From the NCBI RefSeq assembly GCF_008245045.1, contig NZ_CP043428.1:496001-560000 (forward strand): a stretch of 64,000 nucleotides of DNA, read 5' to 3'. The notes beneath the pieces are model-generated. The model was given only the letters and a program-made list of their open reading frames with translations. It was not told the origin of the DNA and made no database searches. The translations under genes were made by a program, and so were the position numbers. Of the stretch, positions 47,774-58,830 are shown piece by piece. Position 1 is the first letter of the stretch. The number at the start of each line of letters is the position of its first letter. The DNA is from Campylobacter volucris. Its GTDB lineage: Bacteria > Campylobacterota > Campylobacteria > Campylobacterales > Campylobacteraceae.

Positions 47774-48769
47774 TTAATTTAATTGTAAGACTTTATCATT
47801 ATAAAAGAATTTATCTTGCTTCATAAAGCTTTTTTTATCAACCGCTTCGCTAAATTTATAAACTGTATATGTTTGTAAATTAGAATCAATTTTTATCAAA
47901 TATCCTGTTTTTTCAAAAACATATAAAAAGTCATTGAAAAAAGTGCTTTTTGAAAAAAGCGCAAATTGGAATTTAATTTCATTGATTTTTCTTAAATTAA
48001 AATCAGTTTTGATAATTTTACCATCTTTGCTAAGTATAAAAATTTCATTATCGCCAACATTAATTTCTTTAATATCTTCATTAAAATATAAAGTTCTATT
48101 TGGACTAACCACTATAACCTTTTTTTCAGTAGCAGCAATCATTTTATCATCTTTTATTTCAAGATATATTACATTGTTGAAAAATTCTTCACTGCTAACG
48201 ATAATTTCTCTTATAATTTTTAAAGAATTTTTACTTACTATAGCAAGTTTTCCATTTAGCATAGGATAGATGATAATAGTGTTTAAAAATTGTGGATTAG
48301 CAAAACGACTATCTTGAGCATATGCACTACCCAAATTTTGAATCATTTTAATGCCTAAATTTTTATTTGCATAGACTAAGGTATTACTAGCTAAAACTAA
48401 AGCAATATCATCTCCATCTACATTTGCAGCTACAACACTTTCGTTGAATTTATAACTAAATAGTTCTTCACCATTGATGTTAAAAATTTTAAAATTTCCA
48501 TTATCATCTGCGGCTAAAATTTCATCTTGATAGGTATTGATGATGTCATAATTTTTATCTAGTTTGAATTTGATAATATTTCCAAAATTATCAATAAAAG
48601 CATTGTTGTTTAATTGAGCTACATTATTATTAAAATCTACAATTTTACCTTTAATGCCTTTTGGGGTAGAGGTTAATTTGTCAATTTGTGTTGGTTGGTA
48701 ATATTCTCTTTTTGTTCCACAAGCGCTAAGAAAAATTAAAGCAATAATGAAAAGATAAAAATGTTTCAT
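47774..48769 (-). CDS. Lipoprotein with beta-propeller-like repeats (BamB-like candidate)
   Basis: 331 residues with a lipoprotein signal (FLSAC, lipidated Cys17). The mature part is built of repeating short strands rich in 'DxxGNF', 'ANVDGDDIAL' and 'SKDGKIIKT' patterns, as in WD/PQQ-type propellers. BamB, the propeller lipoprotein of the outer-membrane assembly machine, has this design and in enterobacteria is preceded by yfgM, as here. Sequence similarity to BamB is not obvious, so this is inference from layout. Position as in C. jejuni Cj0396c. Confidence 0.65.
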   Translation of the reverse strand: MKHFYLFIIALIFLSACGTKREYYQPTQIDKLTSTPKGIKGKIVDFNNNVAQLNNNAFIDNFGNIIKFKLDKNYDIINTYQDEILAADDNGNFKIFNINGEELFSYKFNESVVAANVDGDDIALVLASNTLVYANKNLGIKMIQNLGSAYAQDSRFANPQFLNTIIIYPMLNGKLAIVSKNSLKIIREIIVSSEEFFNNVIYLEIKDDKMIAATEKKVIVVSPNRTLYFNEDIKEINVGDNEIFILSKDGKIIKTDFNLRKINEIKFQFALFSKSTFFNDFLYVFEKTGYLIKIDSNLQTYTVYKFSEAVDKKSFMKQDKFFYNDKVLQLN

Positions 48770-49308
48770 TTTATTCCTTGATAATGTTTTAAGCTATTTA
48801 CAAGTTGCCATAAAGGTGAATTTAAAGGTATTTTTCCAAATTCTACATCTGCGTTTTTAAAATCATTTTGTTTAAGAAAATCATATCCTTTTAACAAAGT
48901 GTTATAATCTTTTAAAAAAGTTGAATTTTCATCATTTTGAGCTAGTATAATTTGCTTGAGCAATGGATCTATGTTTAAGTTTATACTTTGGTTTAAATCT
49001 TTAGATTGGCTCATTAAAAAAATGACATATAAATTAGGGTTTTTAATTTTTAATTCTTCTAAAGACTTTGTATCATTAGGATTTTTTATTAAATTTAAAA
49101 AGATTAGATTGCCTTCTTTTAAGTTTTTTTCTTCATTGTGGCTGATAATAAAATTTGCAACAAGATATATAATTAAAACACCAAAAAAAGCTAAAAAATA
49201 ATATTTGTATTTTTTAATAAAGCGTTCGCTTTTTATGAAATTTTCCATCATTTGTTCTTGAGAACTAAGTTCGTTTTTAACAGCTTCTAAATTTTCTTTT
49301 AAGGCCAT
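48766..49308 (-). CDS. Membrane-anchored YfgM-like TPR protein
   Basis: About 180 residues: a short cytoplasmic N-terminus, one membrane helix (YYFLAFFGVLIIYLVANFII) and a periplasmic helical domain with a TPR-like end (LLKGYDFLKQNDFKNADVEF). I place the start at the ATG preceded by AGGATTTAAA; the frame is open 147 bases further upstream, but that part overlaps the gatC promoter and start and reads as non-coding. E. coli YfgM has the same topology and the same neighbour order with BamB. ATGA overlap with the lipoprotein gene. Confidence 0.65.
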   Translation of the reverse strand: MALKENLEAVKNELSSQEQMMENFIKSERFIKKYKYYFLAFFGVLIIYLVANFIISHNEEKNLKEGNLIFLNLIKNPNDTKSLEELKIKNPNLYVIFLMSQSKDLNQSINLNIDPLLKQIILAQNDENSTFLKDYNTLLKGYDFLKQNDFKNADVEFGKIPLNSPLWQLVNSLKHYQGIK

Positions 49309-49403
49309 TTTAAATCCTATATAATATATTTTCAACGCATTGTAGTGTTTGATTAAAATGTGCAATTGTAGCATATAAAAATGAAAAAATAAAATATTTA
49401 TGT

Positions 49404-49409
49404 TATAAT
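49404..49409 (+). promoter_or_regulatory. Putative -10 box for the gatC-fur-lysS-glyA run
   Basis: TTTATGTTATAATTTTTTCC contains TATAAT 37 bases before gatC. It is the only convincing sigma70 element ahead of the eight closely spaced + strand genes that follow, including fur. Confidence 0.6.
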
Positions 49410-49446
49410 TTTTTCCTTTATAAAAAAAGTTATTACCAAGGTTAAG

Positions 49447-49737
49447 ATGATGCAAATAGATGATAAATTATTATCAAGACTTGAAAAACTCAGTGCTTTA
49501 AAGATATCTGAAGATAAAAGAGAAAAACTCGAAGAGCAGCTTGGTCAAATAGTTGATTTTGTTCAAAAATTAGATGAACTTGATCTTAGTGGTATAGAAG
49601 CGATAACAAGCACAACTGCTGGTGGCACTCCTTTTAGAAAAGATGAGAGTGAAAAATCTGATGTGATTGATACTGTTAATCAATATGCACCTAATTCTCA
49701 AGATGGATTTTTTATAGTTCCTAAGATAATAGAATAA
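49447..49737 (+). CDS. gatC: Glutamyl/aspartyl-tRNA amidotransferase subunit C
   Basis: 96 residues, a stabilising subunit of GatCAB, which amidates Glu-tRNA-Gln and Asp-tRNA-Asn. The family pattern LSRLEKLSALKISEDKREKL then FVQKLDELDLSGIEAI is intact. gatA and gatB are not in this window. Two adjacent ATGs follow AAGG. Confidence 0.93.
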   Translation: MMQIDDKLLSRLEKLSALKISEDKREKLEEQLGQIVDFVQKLDELDLSGIEAITSTTAGGTPFRKDESEKSDVIDTVNQYAPNSQDGFFIVPKIIE

Positions 49738-49760
49738 ATATTTTTTGGAGTAGGTAATTG

Positions 49761-50330
49761 ATGGAAAATTTTTCATGGTTTGATGTTTTTGTTGTAGGTT
49801 TGACTTTAGTATTAGGATTAAAAGGTTTAGTAAGTGGGCTTTTTAAAGAAGTATTTGGATTGCTTGGTATAGTTGGTGGTGTGCTTATAGCATCACGATA
49901 CTCTAAAGAGGTTGCTAATATTATTAACAATAACTTCTATTATATCCAAAATGAGAATTTAGCTGTTTTTGCAGGTTTTTTGGTTTTGCTTATTATTGTT
50001 TGGGTTGCTTGTTTGGCTTTTGGTGGAATTTTGTCTAAAATGTTTAGTTTGAGTGGATTAGGATTTGTTGATAAAATAGGTGGATTTTTATTTGGTAGTG
50101 CGAAAATATTTTTAATTTTTGCTATTTTAGTTGCTTGTATTAGCAATATAGAATTTTTAAATTCTAGTTTAGAAAAATATACACAAAATAGCCATACTTT
50201 AGAGATTTTAAAAAAGGCTGGGGAGTATATCATGAATACAGATTTTACCCAAGTTAATTTAGAAAAAATAGAAAATCATATTAAAGATTCCAATTTAACC
50301 TTATCACCGGAGGTTGAAAATGCAAATTGA
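49761..50330 (+). CDS. CvpA-family membrane protein
   Basis: 189 residues with four hydrophobic segments in the first 120 residues and the family opening [24 protein letters not shown]. CvpA was named for colicin V production in E. coli; its relatives influence envelope stability and biofilm, and the molecular function is unclear. The start is the ATG just after an in-frame TTG. It overlaps fur by 11 bases. Confidence 0.85.
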   Translation: MENFSWFDVFVVGLTLVLGLKGLVSGLFKEVFGLLGIVGGVLIASRYSKEVANIINNNFYYIQNENLAVFAGFLVLLIIVWVACLAFGGILSKMFSLSGLGFVDKIGGFLFGSAKIFLIFAILVACISNIEFLNSSLEKYTQNSHTLEILKKAGEYIMNTDFTQVNLEKIENHIKDSNLTLSPEVENAN

Positions 50331-50775
50331 AAATATAGAATATGATGTTTTGCTTGAATGTTTTAAAAAAACGCTTAAAGATAATGGATTAAAATACACC
50401 AAACAAAGAGAAATTTTGCTTAAAACTTTGTATCATAGCGATAAGCACTATACTCCAGAAAGTTTGCATCTTGAAATTAAACAAAATAATCCTGAATTAA
50501 ATGTTGGAATCGCAACTGTTTATAGAACTTTAAATTTATTAGAAGAATCAGGAATGGCTACTTCTATTTCTTTTGGAGCCTCGGGAAAAAAATTTGAACT
50601 TGCAAATAAGCCTCATCATGATCATTTGATTTGTAAAAGTTGTGGCATGATTGTTGAATTTGAAAATTCTGTCATAGAGCAACAACAAATGTTAATCGCA
50701 AAAGAATATAATTTTAAATTAACAGGCCATTTAATGCAACTTTATGGTCTTTGTCCAAAATGCAGTGCAAAATAA
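50320..50775 (+). CDS. fur: Ferric uptake regulator Fur
   Basis: An iron-responsive repressor of 151 residues. The winged helix covers the first 85 residues ([29 protein letters not shown] as recognition helix). The dimerisation half has [16 protein letters not shown] and a C-terminal CPKC, giving a structural Cys4 zinc site. I choose the ATG 6 bases after GGAGG over the in-frame TTG adjoining it. It is embedded in a housekeeping run (cvpA-like and lysS), the arrangement known from C. jejuni Cj0400, so its own promoter is not evident. The Fur-like boxes at 32331 are likely targets. Confidence 0.96.
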   Translation: MQIENIEYDVLLECFKKTLKDNGLKYTKQREILLKTLYHSDKHYTPESLHLEIKQNNPELNVGIATVYRTLNLLEESGMATSISFGASGKKFELANKPHHDHLICKSCGMIVEFENSVIEQQQMLIAKEYNFKLTGHLMQLYGLCPKCSAK

Positions 50776-50785
50776 GGATTGAAAA

Positions 50786-52294
50786 ATGTTTGATAATATT
50801 TTAGAACAGCAAAAAATTCAAAAAGCATTAGAATTAAAAAATATAGGTATCAATCCTTATCCTCATTTTTTAACAAAAGAAATGAGTATTAGTGAGTATA
50901 AAGAGAAATTTTCATACATAAAAGAACTTGAAAATCAAAGAGATGAAAAAGCTTGTGGAGTTGTAGCTGGAAGATTAAAATTATTAAGAATAGCTGGAAA
51001 ATCAGTTTTTGCTAATATTGAAGATGAGCAAGATAATATTCAAATTTATTTTAATCAAAATGTATTAGGAGAGCAGTATTTTACAATTTTAAAAAAATAT
51101 CTTGAAGTGGGAGATATTGTTGCAGCTCAAGGTTTTCCTTTTATGACAAAAACTGGAGAATTTAGTATCCATATAGAAAAAATTCAAATTGCCACTAAAG
51201 CCATAGTGCCATTACCTGAAAAGTATCATGGTTTAACTGATATTGAGCAAAGATATAGAAAAAGATATGTAGATATGATTATGAATGCACAAGTAAGAAA
51301 AGATTTTATCTTGCGTTCTAAAATAATATCTTATATAAGATCTTTTTTTGAAAATAAAGGCTTTTTAGAGGTTGAAACTCCTATGATGCATCCAATAGCT
51401 GGTGGGGCCAATGCAAAGCCTTTTGTAACCTTTCATAATGCTTTAGGTGTAGAAAGATTTTTAAGAATTGCTCCTGAGTTATATTTAAAACGCTTGATTG
51501 TAGGTGGATTTGAAGCAGTTTATGAAATCAATAGATGTTTTAGAAATGAAGGAATGGATTTAACACATAATCCAGAATTTACTACGATTGAATTTTACTG
51601 GGCATATCATAATTATCATGATTTAATGGATTTAACAGAAGAACTTTTTGCTGTGTTGTTTGAAAAATTAAATTTAAGTAAAAAAATTGAATTTGATGAA
51701 AAGATAATTGATTTTTCTAAACCTTTTGAGAGAATTACTTATAAAGATGCTTTGAAAAAATATGGTGGTTTGGATGATGAGCTTATTAGTAATAAAGAAA
51801 AAATTATAGAAAAATTAAAACGCGATGGTTTTGAAGCTAATGAAAAATTAGAACTAGGACATTTGCAAGCTGAACTTTTTGATAATTATGTAGAAGATAA
51901 ATTGATTGATCCAACCTTTGTTATAGATTTTCCAATATCTATTAGTCCTTTATCTAGAAGAAGTGATGCTGATCAAGAAATAGCTGAAAGATTTGAATTA
52001 TTTATCGCAGGTAGAGAAATTGCTAATGGTTTTAATGAGTTAAATGATCCTCTTGATCAATATGAGAGATTTTTAAAACAAATTGAAGCAAAAAACGCAG
52101 GTGATGAAGAAGCTTGCGAAATGGATGAGGATTTTGTCAATGCTTTAGGATATGCTATGGCTCCAACTGCTGGTCAAGGTATAGGTATAGATAGACTTGT
52201 TATGTTACTAGCTAATAAAAAATCAATTCGCGATGTGATATTATTTCCAGCTATGCGTCCGCTTAAGTCTGATATAAAGGAGGATAAGTGTTAG
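50786..52294 (+). CDS. lysS: Lysyl-tRNA synthetase (class II)
   Basis: 502 residues: N-terminal OB-fold ([20 protein letters not shown]) and class II core with motif 1 ([21 protein letters not shown]), motif 2 ([17 protein letters not shown]) and motif 3 ([13 protein letters not shown]). 7-base overlap with glyA. Confidence 0.97.
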   Translation: MFDNILEQQKIQKALELKNIGINPYPHFLTKEMSISEYKEKFSYIKELENQRDEKACGVVAGRLKLLRIAGKSVFANIEDEQDNIQIYFNQNVLGEQYFTILKKYLEVGDIVAAQGFPFMTKTGEFSIHIEKIQIATKAIVPLPEKYHGLTDIEQRYRKRYVDMIMNAQVRKDFILRSKIISYIRSFFENKGFLEVETPMMHPIAGGANAKPFVTFHNALGVERFLRIAPELYLKRLIVGGFEAVYEINRCFRNEGMDLTHNPEFTTIEFYWAYHNYHDLMDLTEELFAVLFEKLNLSKKIEFDEKIIDFSKPFERITYKDALKKYGGLDDELISNKEKIIEKLKRDGFEANEKLELGHLQAELFDNYVEDKLIDPTFVIDFPISISPLSRRSDADQEIAERFELFIAGREIANGFNELNDPLDQYERFLKQIEAKNAGDEEACEMDEDFVNALGYAMAPTAGQGIGIDRLVMLLANKKSIRDVILFPAMRPLKSDIKEDKC

Positions 52295-53529
52295 AAAATT
52301 TTGATAAAGAAATTTTTGATTTAACTCAAAAAGAACTATCAAGACAAACTGATGGTCTTGAGATGATTGCAAGTGAAAATTTTACCCTTCCAGAAGTAAT
52401 GCAAGTTATGGGAAGCATACTTACTAATAAATATGCAGAAGGATATCCAAATAAAAGATATTACGGTGGATGTGAATTTGTAGATGAGATAGAGCAAATT
52501 GCTATAGAAAGATGTAAAAAACTTTTTAATTGTAATTTTGCAAATGTTCAACCACATTCTGGTTCTCAAGCTAATCAGGGTGTATATATGGCACTTTTAA
52601 ACCCTAATGATAAAATTTTAGGTATGGATTTAAGTCATGGTGGGCATTTAACTCACGGAGCAAAGGTGAGTTCTTCAGGAAAATTTTATGAAAGCCATTT
52701 TTATGGCGTTGAATTAGATGGAAGAATTGATTATGATAAGGTAAGAGATATTGCTAAAAAAGTTAAACCAAAGCTTATAGTTTGTGGCGCAAGTGCTTAT
52801 CCTAGAATAATAGATTTTGCTAAATTTAGAGAAATTGCTGATGAGATTGGCGCTTATTTATTTGCTGATATTGCTCATATTGCAGGCTTAGTCGTAGCAG
52901 GAGAGCACCCTAGTCCATTTCCTTATGCTCATGTGGTAAGTTCTACAACTCACAAAACCTTAAGGGGTCCAAGGGGTGGTATTATAATGTGCAATGATGA
53001 AGAAATTGCTAAAAAGATTAATTCAGCAATTTTCCCTGGAATTCAAGGTGGACCTTTAATGCATGTGATCGCTGCAAAAGCTGTAGGTTTTAAATACAAT
53101 TTAAGCGATGAATGGAAAATTTATGCAAAACAAATCATAAAAAATACAGCAATGTTGGCAAAAGTATTACTAGAAAGAAAATATGATTTAGTTAGCGGTG
53201 GAACTGATAATCATTTGGTTTTATTGAGTTTTTTAAATAAAGATTTTAGCGGTAAAGATGCTGATTTAGCTTTAGAAAGAGCAGGTATTACTGCTAATAA
53301 AAATACAGTTCCAGGAGAAACTAGAAGCCCATTTATCACAAGTGGCTTAAGATTGGGAACTGCAGCTTTAAGTGCTAGAGGTTTCAAAGAAGAGCAAATT
53401 AATATCGTGGCAAATTATATTGCAGATATTTTAGATGATATACAAAATTTAAAATTACAAGATGAGATAAAAATAAAACTTAAAAATTTAGCAAATAATT
53501 TTATTATTTATAAAGGGGCGATGTTTTGA
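52288..53529 (+). CDS. glyA: Serine hydroxymethyltransferase
   Basis: A PLP enzyme of 413 residues converting serine and tetrahydrofolate to glycine and 5,10-methylene-THF. The lysine is in [16 protein letters not shown], with [12 protein letters not shown] and [13 protein letters not shown] as cofactor sites. The start is ATT/GTG-like in context (GTG at 52288: GATAAGTGTTAG), preceded by AAAGGAGGA, one of the best ribosome sites in the window. Confidence 0.96.
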   Translation: MLENFDKEIFDLTQKELSRQTDGLEMIASENFTLPEVMQVMGSILTNKYAEGYPNKRYYGGCEFVDEIEQIAIERCKKLFNCNFANVQPHSGSQANQGVYMALLNPNDKILGMDLSHGGHLTHGAKVSSSGKFYESHFYGVELDGRIDYDKVRDIAKKVKPKLIVCGASAYPRIIDFAKFREIADEIGAYLFADIAHIAGLVVAGEHPSPFPYAHVVSSTTHKTLRGPRGGIIMCNDEEIAKKINSAIFPGIQGGPLMHVIAAKAVGFKYNLSDEWKIYAKQIIKNTAMLAKVLLERKYDLVSGGTDNHLVLLSFLNKDFSGKDADLALERAGITANKNTVPGETRSPFITSGLRLGTAALSARGFKEEQINIVANYIADILDDIQNLKLQDEIKIKLKNLANNFIIYKGAMF

Positions 53530-54071
53530 TCACTACAATGGATATGTCTTTAATCAAAATGGTTACAACGCATTATTACATTAAAAGAAATGCTATAATC
53601 AATAAATATGAACACAAAGGGCGAATTTTTTTTGATAAATTTGAAAAAATTAATGCTCCATTGACAGCCAATGTTATACAAGAGCATATGGAAAAGAAAA
53701 TTATTGTTGCGCATTCTTTGATCAATAGTTTTGACAAGGTTGAAAATATTGTATTTGATTATAATGGCTTCAATGCTGAAAGATTTTGGCATAGAGCACA
53801 ATTGGTGCTTAGAGAAGAAGGTTTTATAAATTTTACAGCTTATAAAACTAAAACAAATAATCATTTGCATTTGTATATTCATAAAGGTCATACTACTTTT
53901 AGTGAAGCTTGTTCTTTAGGATCAAAGCTTTCTTTGTTGTTTTCTCAAAAAATGCCAGTAGAATGGAAGGTTTTTCCTAGTTTGGATATACCAAAGGAAT
54001 TTAATATTTTAACGCTACCATATGAAGTTTACCAAAAAGAACGCGGTGCTTCTTGGTCTAAACATATGTAA
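53526..54071 (+). CDS. Conserved Campylobacter hypothetical protein (DUF1882-like)
   Basis: A soluble protein of 181 residues without a signal peptide. A central [18 protein letters not shown] stretch with several histidines stands out, perhaps metal-binding. I associate it with DUF1882 through its C. jejuni place (Cj0403), not through a motif. The start is a TTG sharing bases with the glyA stop and 7 bases after AAAGGGG; an ATG at 53538 is too far from that site. Confidence 0.7.
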   Translation: MITTMDMSLIKMVTTHYYIKRNAIINKYEHKGRIFFDKFEKINAPLTANVIQEHMEKKIIVAHSLINSFDKVENIVFDYNGFNAERFWHRAQLVLREEGFINFTAYKTKTNNHLHLYIHKGHTTFSEACSLGSKLSLLFSQKMPVEWKVFPSLDIPKEFNILTLPYEVYQKERGASWSKHM

Positions 54072-54090
54072 AATTTTGAAAGGATAAAAA

Positions 54091-54909
54091 ATGGAAGAAA
54101 ATAAAAAAAATGAGTTTGATGATATTATTTTGCAAAAAAGCAATAAAAATGAAAAAATCAAAAAACTTCTCTTAAGAGCAATTATTCTAGTTATAGTATT
54201 TTTAATTGTTATGATAGTAATGAAATTAATTAACAATCCAAGTGATGAGAATTCTTTGCAAGTTCCTGCTGAGCCGCAAAATCAAGCTAGTTATGGAGAT
54301 AATTTTTCCTCATTGCCAATTACAGATAGTTCTAAAGAAGAAGATGAATTTGAAGCATTAGCTAGAAAATTAAAAGAAGAAAGCATGACAAGTGATGTGA
54401 ATACTAGCTCTAATGATATAGTAGAAGAAAATACAAGCAATGTTATTGCAAATAATAGCGTGCTTGATCAAATCAATGCTGTTGAGCCAAAAGAAGAAGT
54501 AGCTATAGAAGAACAAAAACCAGAAGTAGTAGCTGAAAAAACTCCAGAAAAAACAGTAAAAAAACCAATTGAAAAAACTAATTCTAATGTAAAAGAAAAA
54601 GCACCGCAGACAAATAATACTACTCCTGATGCAAATGAACTTTTTGAAAATATCAAAACTTCAGACTCTACACTACAAGCAGGTGCTTATATACAAGTTT
54701 TTTCTTTAAATACTTTAGATCCAAAATCAAAAGAGTTAAAAATTTTAAAAGATAATGGATATGAGTATAAAATTTACAAAACCAATGTAAATGGAAAAGA
54801 ATTAACAAAAGTTTTAGTTGGACCTTATAAAGAAAGTGAATTAAAAACAGAATTAGAAAAAATTCGCTCTAAAATAGCAAAAGGTGCTTTTACTTTTAGA
54901 GTAAAATGA
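54091..54909 (+). CDS. Inner-membrane protein with periplasmic SPOR domain
   Basis: 272 residues: cytoplasmic N-terminus, one membrane helix (about 25-44), a long acidic/Pro/Lys linker and a C-terminal SPOR domain (AGAYIQVFSL onward; KVLVGPYKESE). SPOR domains bind denuded glycan strands at the division site, so a septal role similar to FtsN or DedD is plausible. Strong GAAAGGATAAAA ribosome site. ATGA overlap with aroE. Confidence 0.87.
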   Translation: MEENKKNEFDDIILQKSNKNEKIKKLLLRAIILVIVFLIVMIVMKLINNPSDENSLQVPAEPQNQASYGDNFSSLPITDSSKEEDEFEALARKLKEESMTSDVNTSSNDIVEENTSNVIANNSVLDQINAVEPKEEVAIEEQKPEVVAEKTPEKTVKKPIEKTNSNVKEKAPQTNNTTPDANELFENIKTSDSTLQAGAYIQVFSLNTLDPKSKELKILKDNGYEYKIYKTNVNGKELTKVLVGPYKESELKTELEKIRSKIAKGAFTFRVK

Positions 54910-55688
54910 AGATATTTTCAGTCATAGGCGATCCTATTATGCATTCAATTTCTCCTAGAATGCATAATAATGCTATCGCTTATTTTAATGAAAATGCTAT
55001 ATATACAAGGTATCATTTACAAGATTATACAAATTTAAAAAAAATTGTAAAGATTTTTAATGGAGTGAATATAACTATTCCTTTTAAAGAACAAGCTTTT
55101 GATATTGCTGATTTTAAAGATCAAAGTGTAAGTGAGATTAAATCTGCAAATACTTTGATTGTTAAAAATAATAAAATTTATGCATACAATACAGATTATT
55201 TAGGATTTTTAAAAGCTATAGAAGAATTTAAAAATATAAAATCAGCATTGATACTAGGAGCAGGGGGAACTTCAAAAGCTATAGCCTATGCTTTAAAAAC
55301 AAAATGCATTAAAACTACAATAGTAAATCGATCTAAAGAAAGGTTTTTAAATTTTGTAGATTTTCCTTGTTATTTGTATAATCAATTGCCATTAGATGAA
55401 AATTTTGATCTTATTGTCAATACTACTAGCGCGGGATTGTGTGATGATAACTTTCCTTGTAAGGAAGAATTGTTAAATAAACTTTTTACAAATTCACGCT
55501 ATGTGTTTGATGTTGTATATGGGAAAACTACTCCATTTTTAAAACTTGCCAAAAAACATTCTTTAAAAGCAAAAGATGGTAAAGATATGCTTTTGTGGCA
55601 AGGAGTGTATGCTTTTGAGTTATTCTTTGAAAATCATAATATAAAAAATATTTGCAAAGCAATGGATGAAGCTTTGCAATTTTGTTAA
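54906..55688 (+). CDS. aroE: Shikimate dehydrogenase (NADP+)
   Basis: 260 residues. The substrate site is [11 protein letters not shown] and [12 protein letters not shown] with the catalytic Lys, the NADP loop is [15 protein letters not shown] followed by NRS, and NTTSAGL is conserved. Fourth step of chorismate synthesis reduction (3-dehydroshikimate to shikimate). Its stop shares TTAA with the dnaJ stop on the opposite strand. Confidence 0.95.
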   Translation: MKIFSVIGDPIMHSISPRMHNNAIAYFNENAIYTRYHLQDYTNLKKIVKIFNGVNITIPFKEQAFDIADFKDQSVSEIKSANTLIVKNNKIYAYNTDYLGFLKAIEEFKNIKSALILGAGGTSKAIAYALKTKCIKTTIVNRSKERFLNFVDFPCYLYNQLPLDENFDLIVNTTSAGLCDDNFPCKEELLNKLFTNSRYVFDVVYGKTTPFLKLAKKHSLKAKDGKDMLLWQGVYAFELFFENHNIKNICKAMDEALQFC

Positions 55689-56809
55689 TGACTAAACCAA
55701 GATTTTATTTTATCAAATAAACTTTCTTGTTCTATGAAAGAATCTTCATGCTCTAAGCCAAAACTTTTTTCGAGTTGATTGAGTAAATTTTGTTGCTCAT
55801 CATTTAAACTTTTTGGAAATTTAATATCAATTTGGACTATTTGAGAGCCTAATTTTCCTGTATGTATGTTTTTAACTCCTTCATTTGCTAGTTCAAATTT
55901 TTGCTTATCTTTTGCTCCTACAGGAAGTTTTAAATCAGCCTCACCTCTTAAGGTTGCTACTTTGATTGTTTTTCCAAGAGCTGCTTGAGTGAAAAATACT
56001 GGAACTATGGTATAAATATCATCTTCATGACGGATAAATTTATCATCTTCTTCAACGATAATTTTGATATACAAATCCCCTCTTTGAGAGCTATTTGGTA
56101 GTTGATTAGCCTTGTTTTGCACTCTAAGACTCATACCATCATCTATGCCTTCTGGAATATCAAGCTCTATTTTATCCTTAATTTCTTCATATCCATTTCC
56201 ATGGCAAGTTTTACATTTATCTTTTACAAATTTACCACTTCCTTGGCAATGAGTACAAGTTTGTACAAAAGTCATAAAACCTTGACGCACTCCAACTTGA
56301 CCTTTTCCATTGCAATGAGAACAAGTATCTTCTTTTTTATTTTGTGCACCAGTGCCATCACATGATTTACAAAAACTTTTATAAGTAAATTCTATATTTT
56401 TTTTACAGCCAAATACAGCTTCTTTAAAAGTAATTTTAGTTGCAATTTTTAAATCACTTGGATATTTATTTTCTTTTTTATTTTTTTGTTTTGAGCCGCC
56501 AAAACCAAAACCATCTCCAAAAAAGTTTGAAAAAATATCACCTAAATCTATATCTTCAAAACCAAAACCACCACCTCCGCTGGCTCCTTTTAAGCCATCT
56601 TTGCCATATCTATCATATATGCTTCTTTTTTCATCATTACTTAAAACTTCATAGGCTTCATTAACTAGTTTAAATTTTTCTTCTGCTTGTTTATCGCCTT
56701 GATTTCTATCAGGATGATATTTAAGAGCCATTTTTCTATAAGCTTTTTTTATAGTTTCTTTATCTGAATTTTGAGAGATTTCTAAAATTTCATAATAGCT
56801 AAGTTCCAC
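55685..56809 (-). CDS. dnaJ: Chaperone DnaJ
   Basis: 374 residues in the full type I layout: J domain with HPD ([10 protein letters not shown]), Gly/Phe-rich region ([12 protein letters not shown]), four CxxCxGxG zinc repeats ([32 protein letters not shown]) and C-terminal substrate domains. It delivers clients to DnaK. Divergent from racR; a short AT-rich region separates them, an arrangement also found in C. jejuni (Cj1260c-Cj1261). Confidence 0.97.
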   Translation of the reverse strand: MELSYYEILEISQNSDKETIKKAYRKMALKYHPDRNQGDKQAEEKFKLVNEAYEVLSNDEKRSIYDRYGKDGLKGASGGGGFGFEDIDLGDIFSNFFGDGFGFGGSKQKNKKENKYPSDLKIATKITFKEAVFGCKKNIEFTYKSFCKSCDGTGAQNKKEDTCSHCNGKGQVGVRQGFMTFVQTCTHCQGSGKFVKDKCKTCHGNGYEEIKDKIELDIPEGIDDGMSLRVQNKANQLPNSSQRGDLYIKIIVEEDDKFIRHEDDIYTIVPVFFTQAALGKTIKVATLRGEADLKLPVGAKDKQKFELANEGVKNIHTGKLGSQIVQIDIKFPKSLNDEQQNLLNQLEKSFGLEHEDSFIEQESLFDKIKSWFSH

Positions 56810-56878
56810 TTTTTAACCTTTCTATATTTTTAAAATTGTAATTTTAGCAAAAAAATAAAATATATTTAAATTGTATGT

Positions 56879-56884
56879 TATAAT
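56879..56884 (+). promoter_or_regulatory. Putative -10 box for racR
   Basis: TATGTTATAATGC about 43 bases ahead of the racR start is a good sigma70 element with a T-rich stretch upstream. Confidence 0.55.
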
Positions 56885-56926
56885 GCTAAGCTTAATTATA
56901 CGATGTTTGTAAGTGAAAGGTTTAGA

Positions 56927-57598
56927 ATGATTAATGTATTAATGATTGAAGATGATCCAGATTTTGCAGAATTTTTAGCTGAGTATCTAGCTCAATTTAA
57001 TATTAAAGTTACAAATTATGAAGATCCGTATTTGGGTATGAGTGCTGGTATAAAAAATTATGATTGTTTGATACTTGATTTGACATTGCCTGGACTTGAT
57101 GGACTTGAAGTTTGTAGAGAAATTAGGGAAAAATATAGTATTCCTATTATCATATCTTCAGCAAGAAGCGATTTGAGTGATAAAATTGTCGGACTTCAAA
57201 TTGGAGCTGATGATTATTTACCAAAACCATACGATCCTAAAGAAATGCATGCAAGAATTATGAGCTTAATTCGTCGTTCAAAACGCACTAACGAAGCTCC
57301 GGAAAAAATTATAAATTCAGCCTTTAAGATCGATGAAAAAAGACATGAGATTAGCTATAATGATGAAGTTTTGATACTAACTCCAGCTGAGTATGAAATT
57401 TTAAGCTATATGATAAGACAACATGGCTTTTCTGTAAGTAGAGAACAACTAGTTTATCATTGTAAGAGTTTAAAAGATAAAGATTCTAAAAGCTTAGATG
57501 TGATTATTGGCAGACTTAGAACAAAAATCGGTGATAATTCTAAAGCGCCAAAACATATTTTTTCAGTTAGAGGTATAGGATATAAACTTATAGGATGA
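56927..57598 (+). CDS. racR: Response regulator RacR
   Basis: An OmpR-family regulator, 223 residues from the ATG 6 bases after GAAAGG; an upstream in-frame ATG at 56903 lacks a ribosome site. Receiver domain: acidic pocket IEDD, phospho-Asp51 in ILDLTLPGLDG, KPYDP with the conserved Lys. The C-terminal winged helix ends in VRGIGYKL. In C. jejuni RacRS affects growth at 42 C and fumarate/nitrate-related respiration. Overlaps racS by 4 bases. Confidence 0.95.
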   Translation: MINVLMIEDDPDFAEFLAEYLAQFNIKVTNYEDPYLGMSAGIKNYDCLILDLTLPGLDGLEVCREIREKYSIPIIISSARSDLSDKIVGLQIGADDYLPKPYDPKEMHARIMSLIRRSKRTNEAPEKIINSAFKIDEKRHEISYNDEVLILTPAEYEILSYMIRQHGFSVSREQLVYHCKSLKDKDSKSLDVIIGRLRTKIGDNSKAPKHIFSVRGIGYKLIG

Positions 57599-58830
57599 AG
57601 GTAACAATTAACCTTAAAATTACCATTCTTTTTGCGGCGGCTTTTTTATTTGTTTGTGCTTTGTTTGTTTTATTAGGAAAAATTCAAGTTGATTCTTATA
57701 TCGCAAATGAAAGAGCCAAACAAAAAGAGATGGTTGAAAAGGTTGTTTATAATTTAGAAAAAAGTGAAAGTTTTTCTTTATATAATTATCTTACATCTAA
57801 ATCATATTCTTTAGTGGATAATGATAGAATTTTAAAACAAATTATCACTAAAGGTGAAAAAGTTTTTAGAGTTAATTCTTCTTATGGTGCTTTCTCATCT
57901 ATTATATATCATAATCAAGTTTTTTTGTATGTAGAGCAAGAACAAAAAACATATTTGTATCAATTAGACGCTTCTGTTAAACTAGAGTATTTATTTTTAT
58001 TTAGCTTTATTTTTATTTTAGTTTTGATTGTATTTTTATATTTTTCGGTATTGAGATCTTTAAGACCATTAAAGGTTTTAAAAAATAAAATTAAAAATAT
58101 CAGTGCGGGAAAGATGGAGCCTTTATCAGAATATTTTCAAGTTAATGATGAAATTTCAGAAATTTCGTTTGAATTTGATCATGCTATTAATAAAATTCAA
58201 GAACTTGTAAAATCAAGGCAGTTTTTTTTAAGAATGATTATGCACGAGTTAAAGACTCCTATTGGCAAAGGTAGAATAGTTTGTGAAATGATTGATAATC
58301 AAAAGCAAAAAGATCGTTTGGTGGATATTTTTGAAAGACTTGAACTTTTGATTGATGAATTTGGTAAGATAGAAAAGGTTTTGTCAAAAAATTGTCAATT
58401 AAATTTGCAAACTTATCATTTGAGTTTAATTTTAGAACAAGCTCAAGATTATTTAATGAGAGATGATTTTTATCAAAAAGTTAAGATTACCTATAAAGAA
58501 GATGCTATGATAGTAGCTGATTTGGAATTATTTTCCTTATTGATTAAAAATCTTATTGATAATGCTATAAAATATTCTGATGATAAAAGTTGTGAGGTGA
58601 TTTGCTCAAGTGATTATATTATGGTGCGTAACAAAGGTAGTAAATTTAGAAAAACTTTTGAATATTACCTAAAACCTTTCGCAAGAGAAGAAAATACTCA
58701 AGCAGAAGGCATGGGGCTTGGACTTTATATCATCAATAATATCTGTAATCTTCACGGATTTAATATTTGTTATTCTTATGAAGATGGATATCATTCTTTT
58801 AAAATTCTTTTTTCAAGGATTTTTAATTGA
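57595..58830 (+). CDS. racS: Sensor histidine kinase RacS
   Basis: 411 residues with two membrane helices (about 8-28 and 130-151) enclosing a periplasmic sensor of about 100 residues, then a HAMP-like linker, the dimerisation helix with His217 in [13 protein letters not shown], and ATPase motifs [12 protein letters not shown] and [12 protein letters not shown]. Partner of RacR. Overlaps recR by 4 bases, so recR is translated from the same mRNA. Confidence 0.94.
   Translation: MKVTINLKITILFAAAFLFVCALFVLLGKIQVDSYIANERAKQKEMVEKVVYNLEKSESFSLYNYLTSKSYSLVDNDRILKQIITKGEKVFRVNSSYGAFSSIIYHNQVFLYVEQEQKTYLYQLDASVKLEYLFLFSFIFILVLIVFLYFSVLRSLRPLKVLKNKIKNISAGKMEPLSEYFQVNDEISEISFEFDHAINKIQELVKSRQFFLRMIMHELKTPIGKGRIVCEMIDNQKQKDRLVDIFERLELLIDEFGKIEKVLSKNCQLNLQTYHLSLILEQAQDYLMRDDFYQKVKITYKEDAMIVADLELFSLLIKNLIDNAIKYSDDKSCEVICSSDYIMVRNKGSKFRKTFEYYLKPFAREENTQAEGMGLGLYIINNICNLHGFNICYSYEDGYHSFKILFSRIFN

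Noticed and set aside
48766-49455. Longer YfgM-like protein starting at 49455
   Set aside because: The extra 49 residues overlap the gatC start and promoter and lack a ribosome site, while the ATG at 49308 has AGGA in front.
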